A stretch of DNA of 8,928 bases from NCBI GenBank assembly GCA_029779995.1, contig JAKOZM010000237.1:1-8928 (forward strand), written 5' to 3'. Origin of the DNA: Actinomycetes bacterium (GTDB lineage Bacteria; Actinomycetota; Actinomycetes; S36-B12; UBA10799). Position 1 is the stretch's first letter. Every line of letters begins with the position of its first letter. The notes under the pieces are model-generated. The model searched no databases. It saw only the letters and a program-made list of their open reading frames with translations, and had not been told where the DNA came from. This document shows positions 1 to 5,928 of this stretch, in pieces. A program made the position numbers and the translations under genes.

Positions 1-383
1 GGTCGCAGCAGACGCAGGGTGGCCAGGACCCAGCCGCGCGGTTCGACGCGCTCTACGCCAATCCCTCCGTGGACTGGTCGATCGCGCCAGCGGTTCTGGA
101 CGGCGACCCGGTCAACCTGTTCGCGAGCTTCCCCACCTACCAGCGCGGGGCGATGACGCTGCAGGGATACCGGGAGATCGTGGGGGATGAGCGGTTCTTC
201 GAGCTCGCCCGCACCCTGAACGTGAGGTTCGCGTACGACACGATCAGCACGTCCGAGTTCATCGCCGAGGCGAAGCGCGCCAGCGGTCTGCGGGGTGCGC
301 AGCTGACATTGCTGGACGACTACTTCCAGCAGTGGCTCTACGGCGAGAGCCGGCCGACCATCCTGCCCGAGTCGTTCCTCTGA
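1..383 (+). CDS. M1-family metallopeptidase (aminopeptidase), C-terminal fragment
   Basis: This is the 3' end of a gene that starts before the window; it is open from the first full codon at position 3. The visible ~126 residues carry the helical C-terminal pattern of actinobacterial gluzincin aminopeptidases (peptidase family M1): a YxRGAMTLQ segment, then a 'VGDERFFELARTL' helix, a 'STSEFIAEAKRASG' helix and a terminal 'YFQQWLYG...P' block. In M1 enzymes this C-terminal region packs against the thermolysin-like catalytic domain. The zinc site (HExxH...E) would lie upstream and cannot be seen, so activity cannot be judged. The family removes N-terminal amino acids from peptides. The stop codon lies only 3 bases from the stop of the convergent microprotein gene. 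The family call rests on recognising the conserved C-terminus, not on catalytic residues. Confidence 0.8.
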   Translation, partial: SQQTQGGQDPAARFDALYANPSVDWSIAPAVLDGDPVNLFASFPTYQRGAMTLQGYREIVGDERFFELARTLNVRFAYDTISTSEFIAEAKRASGLRGAQLTLLDDYFQQWLYGESRPTILPESFL

Positions 384-386
384 GGG

Positions 387-494
387 TCAGCGGGTGACTA
401 GCTGAAAGACCCACAGGCCGACGCCGATCCCGACGAGGATCGCGATCAGCTGCACGATGGCCATCGCGGCTTTGGTGGCGTTCGAGTTGGTCAC
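387..494 (-). CDS. 35-residue single-helix membrane microprotein, coupled to the SHOCT gene
   Basis: A short reading frame of 35 residues starts at a GTG whose last two bases plus the next A form the TGA stop of the upstream SHOCT gene (GTGA overlap), the classic arrangement for translational coupling. A strong Shine-Dalgarno sequence, GGAGGGG (503-497), lies just before it, inside the end of the SHOCT gene. The predicted protein has a polar N-terminus (MTNSNATKAAM) followed by one hydrophobic helix of about 23 residues (roughly residues 10-33) rich in I, V, L and G, and ends in TR. It is therefore probably a small inner-membrane protein with its short N-terminus outside the helix. The overlap suggests it acts with, or is made at the same level as, the neighbouring membrane protein. 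No function is known to me. The start, RBS and hydrophobic profile support a real gene; there is no homology evidence. Confidence 0.6.
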   Translation of the reverse strand: MTNSNATKAAMAIVQLIAILVGIGVGLWVFQLVTR

Positions 495-1138
495 TGCCCC
501 TCCAGGATTCGGCGTTTGGCTGCCGCGAACTCCGCATCGGTGATGGCACCGCTGCTGTGCAGGGCGGCGAGGCGCTCCAGGGCGTCGGGCAGCGAGTCCT
601 CAGAACTGACAGGTGGGGTGGGGCCTTGCCGCAGCGGAGCACGGACGCCGTGGGGGTAGGGATCCACGGGGTTGTCACTGGGGGCGTCGGCCCAGAACAG
701 GGCCTTGGCGACGTCGCGGTTGAACAGTCCGAACAGCGGCAACGCGCCCATTGCGACGAAGACCACCCCGCAGATGATCCACCCCCACACGACGCCCGTC
801 GCGGCCATCGGTGGGTTCAGCCCGTACTGCCAGAAGTTCCAGCCCAGGCTGAGGAACAGCGCCGACCAGGTGAGCAGGGTGAGCCGCGGGCCCGGCAGCT
901 TCGACGAGGTCACTGCGTACATCCAGAGGCCGATCAGCCCCACGATGAGCCCCAGGGGTAGCAGAGCCGCGGCGCCCTCCGGGCACGGTGTGGTGATGGC
1001 GTAGGGCCCCCCGGATGCGCACGTCCCGCCGATATCCATGACGGCGCGCATGCTCAGGAACACGAGCGTCATCCCGGCAGCGACAATGGTGAGCCCCAGG
1101 AACATCACCACGACCCGTCGCACGGTCGCCGCACTCAT
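491..1138 (-). CDS. Four-helix membrane protein with C-terminal SHOCT domain
   Basis: 215 residues. Hydrophobic segments at about 8-30, 56-78, 84-104 and 114-138 predict four transmembrane helices. Between helices 1 and 2 is an extracytoplasmic loop with Cys40 and Cys52 (GGTCASGGPY...PCPEG), which could form a disulphide. After a Pro-rich cytoplasmic linker (about 150-182) comes a SHOCT motif at 184-213 (LERLAALHSSGAITDAEFAA...ILEG). SHOCT is a short amphipathic C-terminal domain found on many membrane and secreted bacterial proteins and thought to mediate oligomerisation. I recognise the 'GGTCASGGPY...CPEG' membrane family as an uncharacterised actinobacterial one. There is no clear Shine-Dalgarno before the ATG. 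A CATCAT hexamer six bases upstream (1150-1145) could be a weak -10 for a leaderless transcript. It is the first gene of a two-gene unit with the downstream microprotein and is divergent from the secreted protein at 1244. Confidence 0.8.
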   Translation of the reverse strand: MSAATVRRVVVMFLGLTIVAAGMTLVFLSMRAVMDIGGTCASGGPYAITTPCPEGAAALLPLGLIVGLIGLWMYAVTSSKLPGPRLTLLTWSALFLSLGWNFWQYGLNPPMAATGVVWGWIICGVVFVAMGALPLFGLFNRDVAKALFWADAPSDNPVDPYPHGVRAPLRQGPTPPVSSEDSLPDALERLAALHSSGAITDAEFAAAKRRILEGQ

Positions 1139-1207
1139 GGTCCAATGATGCCCGGTGTCGGCGTATTCGGGCAGCAGCCGGCCTGGTGCATGTATCCATT
1201 CGTGCCC

Positions 1208-1243
1208 TTCCGTCGGTGCGACGAACGGGTCTACCCTGGGGCA
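1208..1243 (+). promoter_or_regulatory. Leaderless-type promoter for the secreted protein at 1244
   Basis: TACCCT at 1232-1237 fits an actinobacterial -10 box (TAnnnT). The ATG begins exactly six bases later, so transcription would start at or next to the A of the start codon. A weak -35 (TTCCGT, 1208-1213) lies 18 bases upstream of the -10. No well-placed Shine-Dalgarno is present, which agrees with leaderless initiation, common in this phylum. This is pattern matching only. Confidence 0.45.
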
Positions 1244-1852
1244 ATGCTGATCAAGTACGCCGTGGGAACCGCCGTCGCCGGCCTGCTGATGGCATCTGGA
1301 GTTCCATCCTCAGCGCGTGAACTGCCCCCTCGATCGATAACCCATCAGAACTCGCAGTACTGGACGTGGGCGGGGCCGCGGAACTGGGTGTCGGCCGATG
1401 GTGCCTATGGGATCACCATCTCGTCGGGAAACGGGCAGATGACGTTGGACTACGGATTCAGTTCGATCGTGTGCGCCAGCGCGGCCACGGCTCAAGGATC
1501 GGTTACCGCGTATTTCGGGCAGCAGCTGGCGACGCTCAGGCAGTCGTTACGGGCCAACTGGCGCCGGGTGCGGGTGCGGGCTTCGGCCATCGGGCAGTTG
1601 CCGGAGTCCGCCTACGGTCCGCTGTACTTCCAGCAAAGGGCGCAGATCAGCGGCGTCGCGAACGGCACCCCCATGCGTGGCGTGGTGTCCTACGACTACT
1701 CATTGGCGTCAGGCCCGACCTACTGCTACTCGCGCAGTGTGTCCCGGGTGGTTCCCGCCCAGGATGGGCGCCGCTCCCTGCGCCAGCTGCAGTCTGTGCA
1801 GGCGTCCTTGGCGTATTTCGGCCCAGGAGCACCTCTCGACCCGGTCGAGTAG
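1244..1852 (+). CDS. Secreted protein of unknown function, 202 residues
   Basis: The ATG at 1244 is chosen over in-frame starts further upstream because it opens directly onto a signal peptide: MLIK, a hydrophobic core (YAVGTAVAGLLMA) and a small-residue cleavage region SGVPSSA, with likely cleavage after residue 24. It also sits six bases after a -10 box. The mature part is about 178 residues with alternating hydrophobic and polar beta-like stretches (WTWAGPRNWVS; YGITISSGNGQMTLDYGF). It has two cysteines, Cys77 and Cys161, that could pair outside the cell, and a helical middle (residues 90-110). No catalytic motif was recognised. It stands alone: the neighbour on the left is divergent and the one on the right convergent. 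Export is well supported; the role is unknown. Confidence 0.75.
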   Translation: MLIKYAVGTAVAGLLMASGVPSSARELPPRSITHQNSQYWTWAGPRNWVSADGAYGITISSGNGQMTLDYGFSSIVCASAATAQGSVTAYFGQQLATLRQSLRANWRRVRVRASAIGQLPESAYGPLYFQQRAQISGVANGTPMRGVVSYDYSLASGPTYCYSRSVSRVVPAQDGRRSLRQLQSVQASLAYFGPGAPLDPVE

Positions 1853-1858
1853 GGGGCG

Positions 1859-1878
1859 CCGCCGTCCTCTGCCGGCGG
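1859..1878. terminator. Possible bidirectional terminator hairpin
   Basis: CCGCCG (1859-1864) and CGGCGG (1873-1878) form a 6-bp GC stem with an 8-base loop. It lies in the short gap between two convergent genes, just after the stop at 1852. There is no T-run, so as an intrinsic terminator it is weak. Confidence 0.3.
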
Positions 1879-1928
1879 GATCTGCGCGGCGTTTGGTCGT
1901 CAACCGTCCCGGGTGAGCAGCATGTGGG

Positions 1929-2099
1929 TCAGCCGAACAACCGGCCCAGGAACGTGTTCTTGCGGGCGGCCTCGCGCTGGGCAGCGGTACAGCGGCATCG
2001 CTGATCCTTCGGCACGCCTCGCAGCACCTCGTTCTTGTGCTGTCCGCATCCGGCCCACGTCGTCTTCTTGCACAGCTTGCAGGTCGTCTGATGGCACAC
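1929..2099 (-). CDS. Small cysteine-rich (probable zinc-binding) protein, 56 residues
   Basis: The reading frame is open well upstream, but the best start is the GTG at 2099. An AGGAGA Shine-Dalgarno (2112-2107) sits seven bases before it, and the conserved protein begins there. The sequence opens MCHQTTCKLCKKTTWAGCGQH and continues to ...GVPKDQRCRC. Cysteines at 2, 7, 10, 18, 35 and 37 with His3 and His21 give a CxxC plus CxxH-like metal site in only 56 residues. I recognise the 'CxxxTCxxCxKTTWxGCGxH...GVPxxQRCxC' signature from a widespread family of small uncharacterised proteins in bacteria and eukaryotes. Zinc binding is inferred from the cysteine pattern. The tail ends KNTFLGRLFG, a basic and hydrophobic short helix. 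It lies 52 bases downstream of the 314-residue secreted gene on the same strand, with a TATAGT -10-like box (2136-2131) in the gap that could drive it separately. Confidence 0.75.
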   Translation of the reverse strand: MCHQTTCKLCKKTTWAGCGQHKNEVLRGVPKDQRCRCTAAQREAARKNTFLGRLFG

Positions 2100-2130
2100 G
2101 AGCGATTCTCCTGACGGTCGGGTTTCATCC

Positions 2131-2136
2131 ACTATA
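2131..2136 (-). promoter_or_regulatory. Candidate -10 box for the cysteine-rich protein
   Basis: TATAGT on the minus strand, close to the consensus TATAAT, lies in the 52-base gap before the 56-residue gene. It would give a leader of about 25 bases containing the AGGAGA ribosome site. No good -35 is seen at the expected spacing. Confidence 0.35.
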
Positions 2137-2151
2137 CCCATGCGGGGTATT

Positions 2152-3096
2152 TCACATGCCGTGCTCGCACAATGTCCGATAGGGATTCTGCGCGCCCGTG
2201 GCCGGGCCGTAGGCATCGCATCCGATCTGCAGGTGAACAGTGGGTGCTGGGGTACCGAAGGCGCCGCGGGAGTCGACGGCGACGACCGTGACGTCGATGC
2301 TCTTGGGCGGGTTGTTCGCATAGATCATCGGTCCACTGATCCGCACGTCGCGCTGATCGGCGCCGTACTCCACGTACCACGCCGATTCCCATGTCTGGAT
2401 GCTGAAGTCGTCGGTCACCAGGACGTAGTAGCCCGCGACGGGATTGTCGCTGTAGGAAACGGGTGCATCCCAGGTCATGTCCAGGACGATTTCACTGAGC
2501 TTGCCCGGATTCTGCAGAGCAACTGTCGAGGTGATCGCCGGCGGCCCCAGGGTCTGGTTGCTGCCGACCTGGAAGAGCATCGGTCCAGCGAGGGATCCGG
2601 AGGTGCGGGGTTTGCTGGGGGGAGGTGTGACCGGGGTCGACGGGGTCCCCGGGTCGAAGGTGACGGTCAGCGGCAGCGTCGCCGGCTTGGCGGCTCCATG
2701 GCGCAGAACCCGCAGTCGCATGCTGAACGTGCCCTTGCACCACGCCCCGCTGGTGCAGATCGGATTGATGGGCAGGCGGGCGCGACCTCTGCGAACGCTG
2801 GTCCGCGCGCGGCTGTGGACCAGCCATTTGCCCTGCTGATAGACCTCAAGGCGCACCTTGTGCCGCGGGGTGGACGGCCTGACCCCCACGAGGATGGCGA
2901 TGCGCCGGGTCTTGTTGGCGTATTCGCTGCTGGGGAACGAGCGCTGCGTCTGCGTCGATCCATCGACCCATTGCCAGCTGTACACCTGTGTTCTGGCGCT
3001 GACTGTATTTCCTATGGGGCCGGCGGCTACGGGGCCCGCGGTCATGGCCAGGGCGGCGGTCAGGAATGCTGCGGTGATCACACCAGGAACGTTCAT
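2152..3096 (-). CDS. Secreted two-domain protein of unknown function, 314 residues
   Basis: The ATG at 3096 is preferred over longer in-frame starts. It has an AAGGGGTGG ribosome site just upstream and begins a clean signal peptide (MNVPGVITAAFLTAALAMTAGPVAA, cleavage about residue 25). Residues 27-150 form a beta-rich N-terminal region with an ICTSGAWC pair (Cys114, Cys120). A Pro/Ser/Thr-rich linker follows (about 149-168, PGTPSTPVTPPPSKP), then a second beta-rich domain (about 170-314). The latter has Ig/fibronectin-like strand patterns (IVLDMTW; YYVLVTDDF; DVTVVAVDS) and a C-terminal Cys pair (Cys293, Cys310). The basic patch at 95-108 may bind an anionic surface polymer. It is probably an exported cell-surface or extracellular protein. 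The domain division is inferred from the linker; no named family was recognised. Confidence 0.75.
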   Translation of the reverse strand: MNVPGVITAAFLTAALAMTAGPVAAGPIGNTVSARTQVYSWQWVDGSTQTQRSFPSSEYANKTRRIAILVGVRPSTPRHKVRLEVYQQGKWLVHSRARTSVRRGRARLPINPICTSGAWCKGTFSMRLRVLRHGAAKPATLPLTVTFDPGTPSTPVTPPPSKPRTSGSLAGPMLFQVGSNQTLGPPAITSTVALQNPGKLSEIVLDMTWDAPVSYSDNPVAGYYVLVTDDFSIQTWESAWYVEYGADQRDVRISGPMIYANNPPKSIDVTVVAVDSRGAFGTPAPTVHLQIGCDAYGPATGAQNPYRTLCEHGM

Positions 3097-3702
3097 GGTC
3101 CACCCCTTCACTGCGCGCTGCTGTGAGCGTCGCCGAAGGGCGGTCCTTTGGCGGCTCCCCCCGGCGTGCCACCACTTCCAGTGTACTCCCGCTGGGGCGT
3201 CCGGATGTCCGAGGTGTTCAAGAGCCGCGATGGTTGGCCTCTGGCACGCCCAGAACTGAGCAGACAAGCCCTCGGGACCAGACTCAGGTCAGTTCGAGGC
3301 TGGTGGTCCATCCACTGACGTGGACTCGTTTCATGCAATGGAGGCTACCGAAGCCAAGAACCTTGACTGCCGCTTCAATGGAGCTGGCCTCCCTCTCGCA
3401 CCAAGGATCGGGACCACGCGCTCAACAGAGCAGGCCGGCACGGTTGCGCGCCGCGCGGCGTTAGTGCAACCAGCGGAGTTCAGGCTGCGAGCGCTGACTG
3501 GAGTGTCGTAACCATGAGCCGCTCACCTCTCGTTGGATGCGAGATGCGTCGGTGGTGGGAACGGTTTCGACATGGGAGCGCTGGGCTGTCTGTGGCCGTG
3601 AGCCTGAGCCTGGTCCTTGTGCCGGGTTCAATCGCAGTCACCCGACACCGTCCCAAGAAGCGAGTGTTTGTGAGACGGTTTGACCTGGATGCCTCGGCTA
3701 TG
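3097..3702. other. 606-base stretch with no convincing gene; possible decayed coding DNA
   Basis: The left end is the leader of the 314-residue gene; TACACT at 3185-3180 on the minus strand could be its -10 box. Further right, the minus strand is open from 3421 to a stop at 3284 (45 codons, 'WCEREASSIEAAVKVLGFG' then 'LHCMKRVHVSGWTTS'). It reads like protein but has no plausible start and a stop immediately upstream, so it may be a gene fragment. On the plus strand a 72-codon frame from 3514 to 3732 has a hydrophobic stretch but runs 30 bases into the antitoxin gene on the other strand and has an ill-spaced RBS; I do not call it. Nothing else was seen. Confidence 0.4.
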
Positions 3703-4005
3703 TCAGGCGACGGCCTCGAAATGGATCCTTAGTCCAAGGGCACGCGCGACCTTGCTGATCGTCGCGAAGCTCGGGTTGCCGTCGCTGGACAGCGCCTTGT
3801 ACAGGCCCTCTCTACTCATGCCGGTGGTCCGTGCGAGTTCGCTAAGATTGCCAGACCGCGCGATTGTCCCCAGGGCCTGCGCGATGAAGGCTGGGTCGTC
3901 GCCGGCCTCTTCGATCGCGGCTTCGAGGTACGCGGCGGCCTCCTGGCGGTTGTTGAGGTAGTCGGCCGTGTCGTAGGGGGTGAAGACCTCGCTCTTGTCA
4001 CTCAT
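3703..4005 (-). CDS. HigA-like (HI1420-type) Xre-family antitoxin
   Basis: 100 residues, the usual length of the 'addiction module antidote' family typified by HI1420. The N-terminal half (SEVFTPYDTADYLNNRQEAAAYLEAAIEEAGDDPAFIAQALGTIARS, residues 6-51) contains the family's DxAxYL and DDPxFIxxALGxIARS signatures, which bind the toxin. Residues about 52-92 form the helix-turn-helix (LSELARTTGMSREGLYKAL, then NPSFATISKVARALG). It neutralises the toxin encoded just upstream and, by family precedent, represses its own operon. The ATG overlaps the toxin stop by 8 bases (ATGAGTGA), so the two are translationally coupled, in the toxin-first order typical of HigBA-like pairs. I chose the ATG at 4005 because of that overlap and because the family begins there; the longer in-frame extension lies inside the toxin gene. 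Confidence 0.9.
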   Translation of the reverse strand: MSDKSEVFTPYDTADYLNNRQEAAAYLEAAIEEAGDDPAFIAQALGTIARSGNLSELARTTGMSREGLYKALSSDGNPSFATISKVARALGLRIHFEAVA

Positions 4006-4309
4006 CGGCGTTCTCCTTCTTCCATGTCTCGGCGAGTTCGTGGGCGGTCTCAATGTCGGCGGCTTGGGTGGACTTGTCTCCTCCGCAGAGCAGCAGGATC
4101 AGGTGTCGCCCGTGTTGCAGGTAATACACGCGGTACCCAGGACCGTAGGGAATCCTCATCTCCGACACTCCCGCTCCAACGGGTGGGACATCACCGGGAT
4201 TTCCGGCCGTGAGTCTGTCGATGCGGACCTGGACCCTGGCGGCCGCCCGACGATCCTTTAGACGTCGCAGCCAGTAACTGAACGTCGCACTCTGGATGAC
4301 CTCCGTCAC
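3998..4309 (-). CDS. RelE/ParE-family toxin (HI1419/Gp49-like), HigB-type
   Basis: 103 residues starting at GTG. It carries the complete signature of the phage-derived Gp49-like/HI1419 toxins: FSYWLRRLKDRRAAARVQVRIDRLTAGNPGD (10-40), VGAGVSEMRI (44-53), GPGYRVYY (56-63) and LLLCGGDKSTQAADI (72-86). In the RelE/ParE fold the basic and aromatic residues of the beta-sheet (here Arg52, Arg60, Tyr62-63, Lys79) are the likely active surface. Family members cleave ribosome-bound mRNA and stop growth when the antitoxin is lost. No lesion is visible, so it should be active. There is no room for a Shine-Dalgarno: a palindrome ends one base before the GTG, and a -10 box ends six bases before it, so the mRNA is probably leaderless. 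The partner antitoxin follows with an 8-base overlap. Confidence 0.9.
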   Translation of the reverse strand: MTEVIQSATFSYWLRRLKDRRAAARVQVRIDRLTAGNPGDVPPVGAGVSEMRIPYGPGYRVYYLQHGRHLILLLCGGDKSTQAADIETAHELAETWKKENADE

Positions 4310-4310
4310 G

Positions 4311-4328
4311 TGTTAACTGTAGTTAACA
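4311..4328. promoter_or_regulatory. Palindromic operator of the toxin-antitoxin operon
   Basis: TGTTAAC (4311-4317) and GTTAACA (4322-4328) form a perfect 7+7 inverted repeat around a TGTA spacer, ending one base before the toxin GTG. Its AT-rich make-up stands out from the GC-rich surroundings. The position over the promoter and the helix-turn-helix antitoxin encoded in the same operon make autorepression by the antitoxin the natural reading. The palindrome is seen directly; its role as operator is inferred. Confidence 0.7.
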
Positions 4329-4345
4329 GTTTTGCGTGCGGGCAA
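4316..4345 (-). promoter_or_regulatory. Leaderless promoter of the toxin-antitoxin operon
   Basis: On the minus strand, TTGCCC (4345-4340) and TACAGT (4321-4316) are separated by 18 bases. The GTG start follows the -10 box after six bases. The -10 hexamer lies within the palindromic operator, so repressor binding would block polymerase. Confidence 0.55.
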
Positions 4346-4365
4346 GTCGACTTCCGTTGAGTGTT

Positions 4366-4392
4366 GTGCCATAAATGAAGGTTTCTGAGACA
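4366..4392 (+). repeat. Imperfect 27-bp direct repeat, left copy
   Basis: Matches 7374-7400 at 22 of 27 positions in the same orientation without gaps. The best-conserved part is GGTTTCTGA followed by ACA. Both copies lie between genes. It may be an end of a lost insertion element or a shared regulatory sequence; no transposase gene is present. Confidence 0.45.
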
Positions 4393-4459
4393 TGCGGCAC
4401 CGCGTTCGCTCCCCGTCGGTGGGGGGTGTGGTCACGCGACCCCGTCCAACAACGTTTTC

Positions 4460-4520
4460 GCTGTGCAAGTGACCGGATCGTGGTACCTTGCGCGAAAGGG
4501 TAAGAACCGGGGGAAAGATC
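4460..4520 (+). promoter_or_regulatory. Candidate promoter and ribosome site of the broken secreted gene at 4521
   Basis: TACCTT (4484-4489) is a plausible -10 box with a poor -35 about 17 bases upstream. The predicted leader of about 25 bases contains CGGGGGAAAGA (4508-4518), whose GGGGGAAAG would serve as Shine-Dalgarno for the ATG at 4521. The same 11-mer occurs in the leader of the gene at 6649. Confidence 0.4.
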
Positions 4521-5030
4521 ATGAAACATCGCTGATCAGTCATCGCGCTTGTGCTTACGTCTGCCTTTGCCGGGGTGAACCCCGTCATGGCTGCGGCACC
4601 GAATGATCCGGCAACTATTCGAATACCCATGACTGTGGTCGGGTTTGACCCTGAGGTTGCGGCCGCCAACGGCTACCCCGCGGTGCCGCCTGTCTCGGCC
4701 TTCAGCACGGACGTAGTCACTGGGAATTGCGGATACTCGTCCGTGAGCCTGCGCGATGTGGGTTCGAAGAAATACACGGTTGTAACCGGCTTCGGGGTGG
4801 CTCCTGCCGCGGTGTCCTACACCTGGTCGGTGCGGGTCACAGGACCCAAGTGGGACAAGACGCATCGCTGGAGCGGGGGCCTTGCTCTTCGGACAACTTG
4901 GCAGGGCCAAGTGACGAACGTCGTTAACACCGGAGGTTGGTATGTCGCGAAGGCCACCGGAACCGCAGTGCTTTCCAATGGCTTCGTCTGCTCATCCGGG
5001 GGCCCAGTGACCGAGGAAGCGATCTACTGA
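4521..5030 (+). pseudogene. Secreted-protein gene with an in-frame TGA at codon 5 of its signal peptide
   Basis: The ATG at 4521 has a good ribosome site and reads M-K-H-R-stop, then in the same frame SVIALVLTSAFAGVNPVMAAAP: a textbook signal peptide interrupted by TGA at 4533-4535. Ignoring the stop, the product would be 169 positions long, cleaved near VMAAA. The mature part is intact and beta-rich, with two cysteines (NCGYSS and VCSSGG) and a Trp/Gly-rich centre (KWDKTHRWSGGLALRTTW; NTGGWYVAKATGTA), typical of small actinobacterial extracellular proteins of unknown role. The rest of the frame has no lesion, so the mutation is recent, a sequencing error, or bypassed. A GTG at 4551 could restart translation, giving 159 residues, but the resulting peptide would lack the charged N-region of a signal. 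The next gene starts 5 bases after the stop. Confidence 0.65.
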
Positions 5031-5035
5031 AAGGT

Positions 5036-5623
5036 ATGTCGAGACTCCTTTGGCGGGACGGCTGGCAGCGGCGATTGCCCGAAGTGCAGCCAAGTGACGT
5101 CCTCACACAGTTGCTCTGCTTGCGGGACGGCTTGCGTCTCACCGCTCTGACGTCCGTGCCGCCCCTTGCCAACAACACATGGCTTACCGGTTCCCTGTCT
5201 GCGAGTGATGAGGAGCGTGAGAGTCTCGCGGCTCTCGTTGAGCAACTGTGGGCTAGCTGGCCGCTGACGAGCGGGACGCAGTCGCCCGGCCACGATGAGG
5301 AATGGCGACGAGTTCAGCTATTCAAAGTGCGATTGGATTCAGACCATGTCGTCGGCCGATGGATGGCCGAGCAGTTCGACCCCCTGCTGCACCGTGTGAT
5401 GGACCAACAGTTCACAAACCCGAAGGTAGTGCCGGAACACCTGGCGGAATCAGCCGTCTCTCGAGCCGTCGAATGCGGCCTCGAGCGGGTGCTGGTGCTT
5501 CCTTTGAGTCGGGATTACTGGGACTGGAGACCCCAGGCACACGTGCTCGTCGTGGCAGAAGCCACACGCACGAACACGGCCAGGTACCAGACGGCCCTGG
5601 CGTCCATTTGGACGAGACCTTAG
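5036..5623 (+). CDS. Cytoplasmic protein of unknown function, 195 residues, coupled to the secreted gene
   Basis: The ATG at 5036 follows the upstream stop by 5 bases. The frame is open further upstream, but that part lies within the previous gene and reads as its shadow. AAAGG is only about one base from the ATG, so translation probably depends on coupling to the upstream gene. No signal peptide or membrane segment is present. The sequence is Trp-rich (W6, W10, W49, W72, W75, W90, W109, W162, W164, W192), with LWRDGWQRR (5-13), an acidic-amphipathic helix DEERESLAALVEQLWASW (58-75), HDEEWRRVQLFKVRL (86-100) and VVGRWMAEQF (105-114). I do not recognise the family. Its only contextual clue is the pairing with a (broken) secreted protein. 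If the upstream TGA stops ribosomes, expression of this gene may be reduced. Confidence 0.6.
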   Translation: MSRLLWRDGWQRRLPEVQPSDVLTQLLCLRDGLRLTALTSVPPLANNTWLTGSLSASDEERESLAALVEQLWASWPLTSGTQSPGHDEEWRRVQLFKVRLDSDHVVGRWMAEQFDPLLHRVMDQQFTNPKVVPEHLAESAVSRAVECGLERVLVLPLSRDYWDWRPQAHVLVVAEATRTNTARYQTALASIWTRP

Positions 5624-5928
5624 CCCGCCGATCCACCGATCGCCTCTATACGTGGGGCGGTCCTTGGAGTTGATCTACATAAGGATCGGACGAATTCCAA
5701 GGCTGGACGTCGGGGCCCTGCGGATGCCGTGGGTGTCGCTCCGGACAGCAACAAAGCTCACGTTCGAGTCCGATGCAAAAGAATCTGGTTCAAGACGCAT
5801 CACCAACACCAGCACTGAGCTCTTCGTTCAGATCGGTCGAGTTCATCGACTCGTATGGGAGCGTCCGCCCGCGGACTACTTGCAAGTGCGCGCCTGGACC
5901 GAACCCGTGGTCGCCGACACTCCCGGAG
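5624..5928. other. 305-base gap with a possible truncated ORF remnant
   Basis: On the plus strand a frame beginning at a GTG at 5652 stays open through this gap. It has a fairly high G/C third-position content and a protein-like sequence (LELIYIRIGRIPRLDVGALRMP; later RITNTSTELFVQIGRVHRL). It continues to a stop at 6119 only by running through the antisense of the minus-strand gene, where the translation becomes Arg-rich nonsense. This suggests a gene whose 3' half was lost and joined to the neighbouring gene, but chance cannot be excluded. There is no ribosome site. No hairpin terminator was found after 5623. Confidence 0.3.

Noticed and set aside
2140..3126. 328-codon plus frame opposite the secreted two-domain gene
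   Set aside because: It is the antisense of a gene with signal peptide and ribosome site; its own translation is Gly/Arg/Asp-rich without domain pattern.
3514..3732. 72-codon plus frame with a hydrophobic segment
   Set aside because: It overlaps the 3' end of the well-supported antitoxin gene on the other strand, has a ribosome site about 10 bases from the ATG, and mixed third-position composition; no recognisable domain.
4424..4441. Similarity of GTGGTCACG..CGAC near 4428 to the loop of the hairpin near 7490
   Set aside because: Short, gapped and not collinear with the 27-bp repeats; probably chance in GC-rich DNA.
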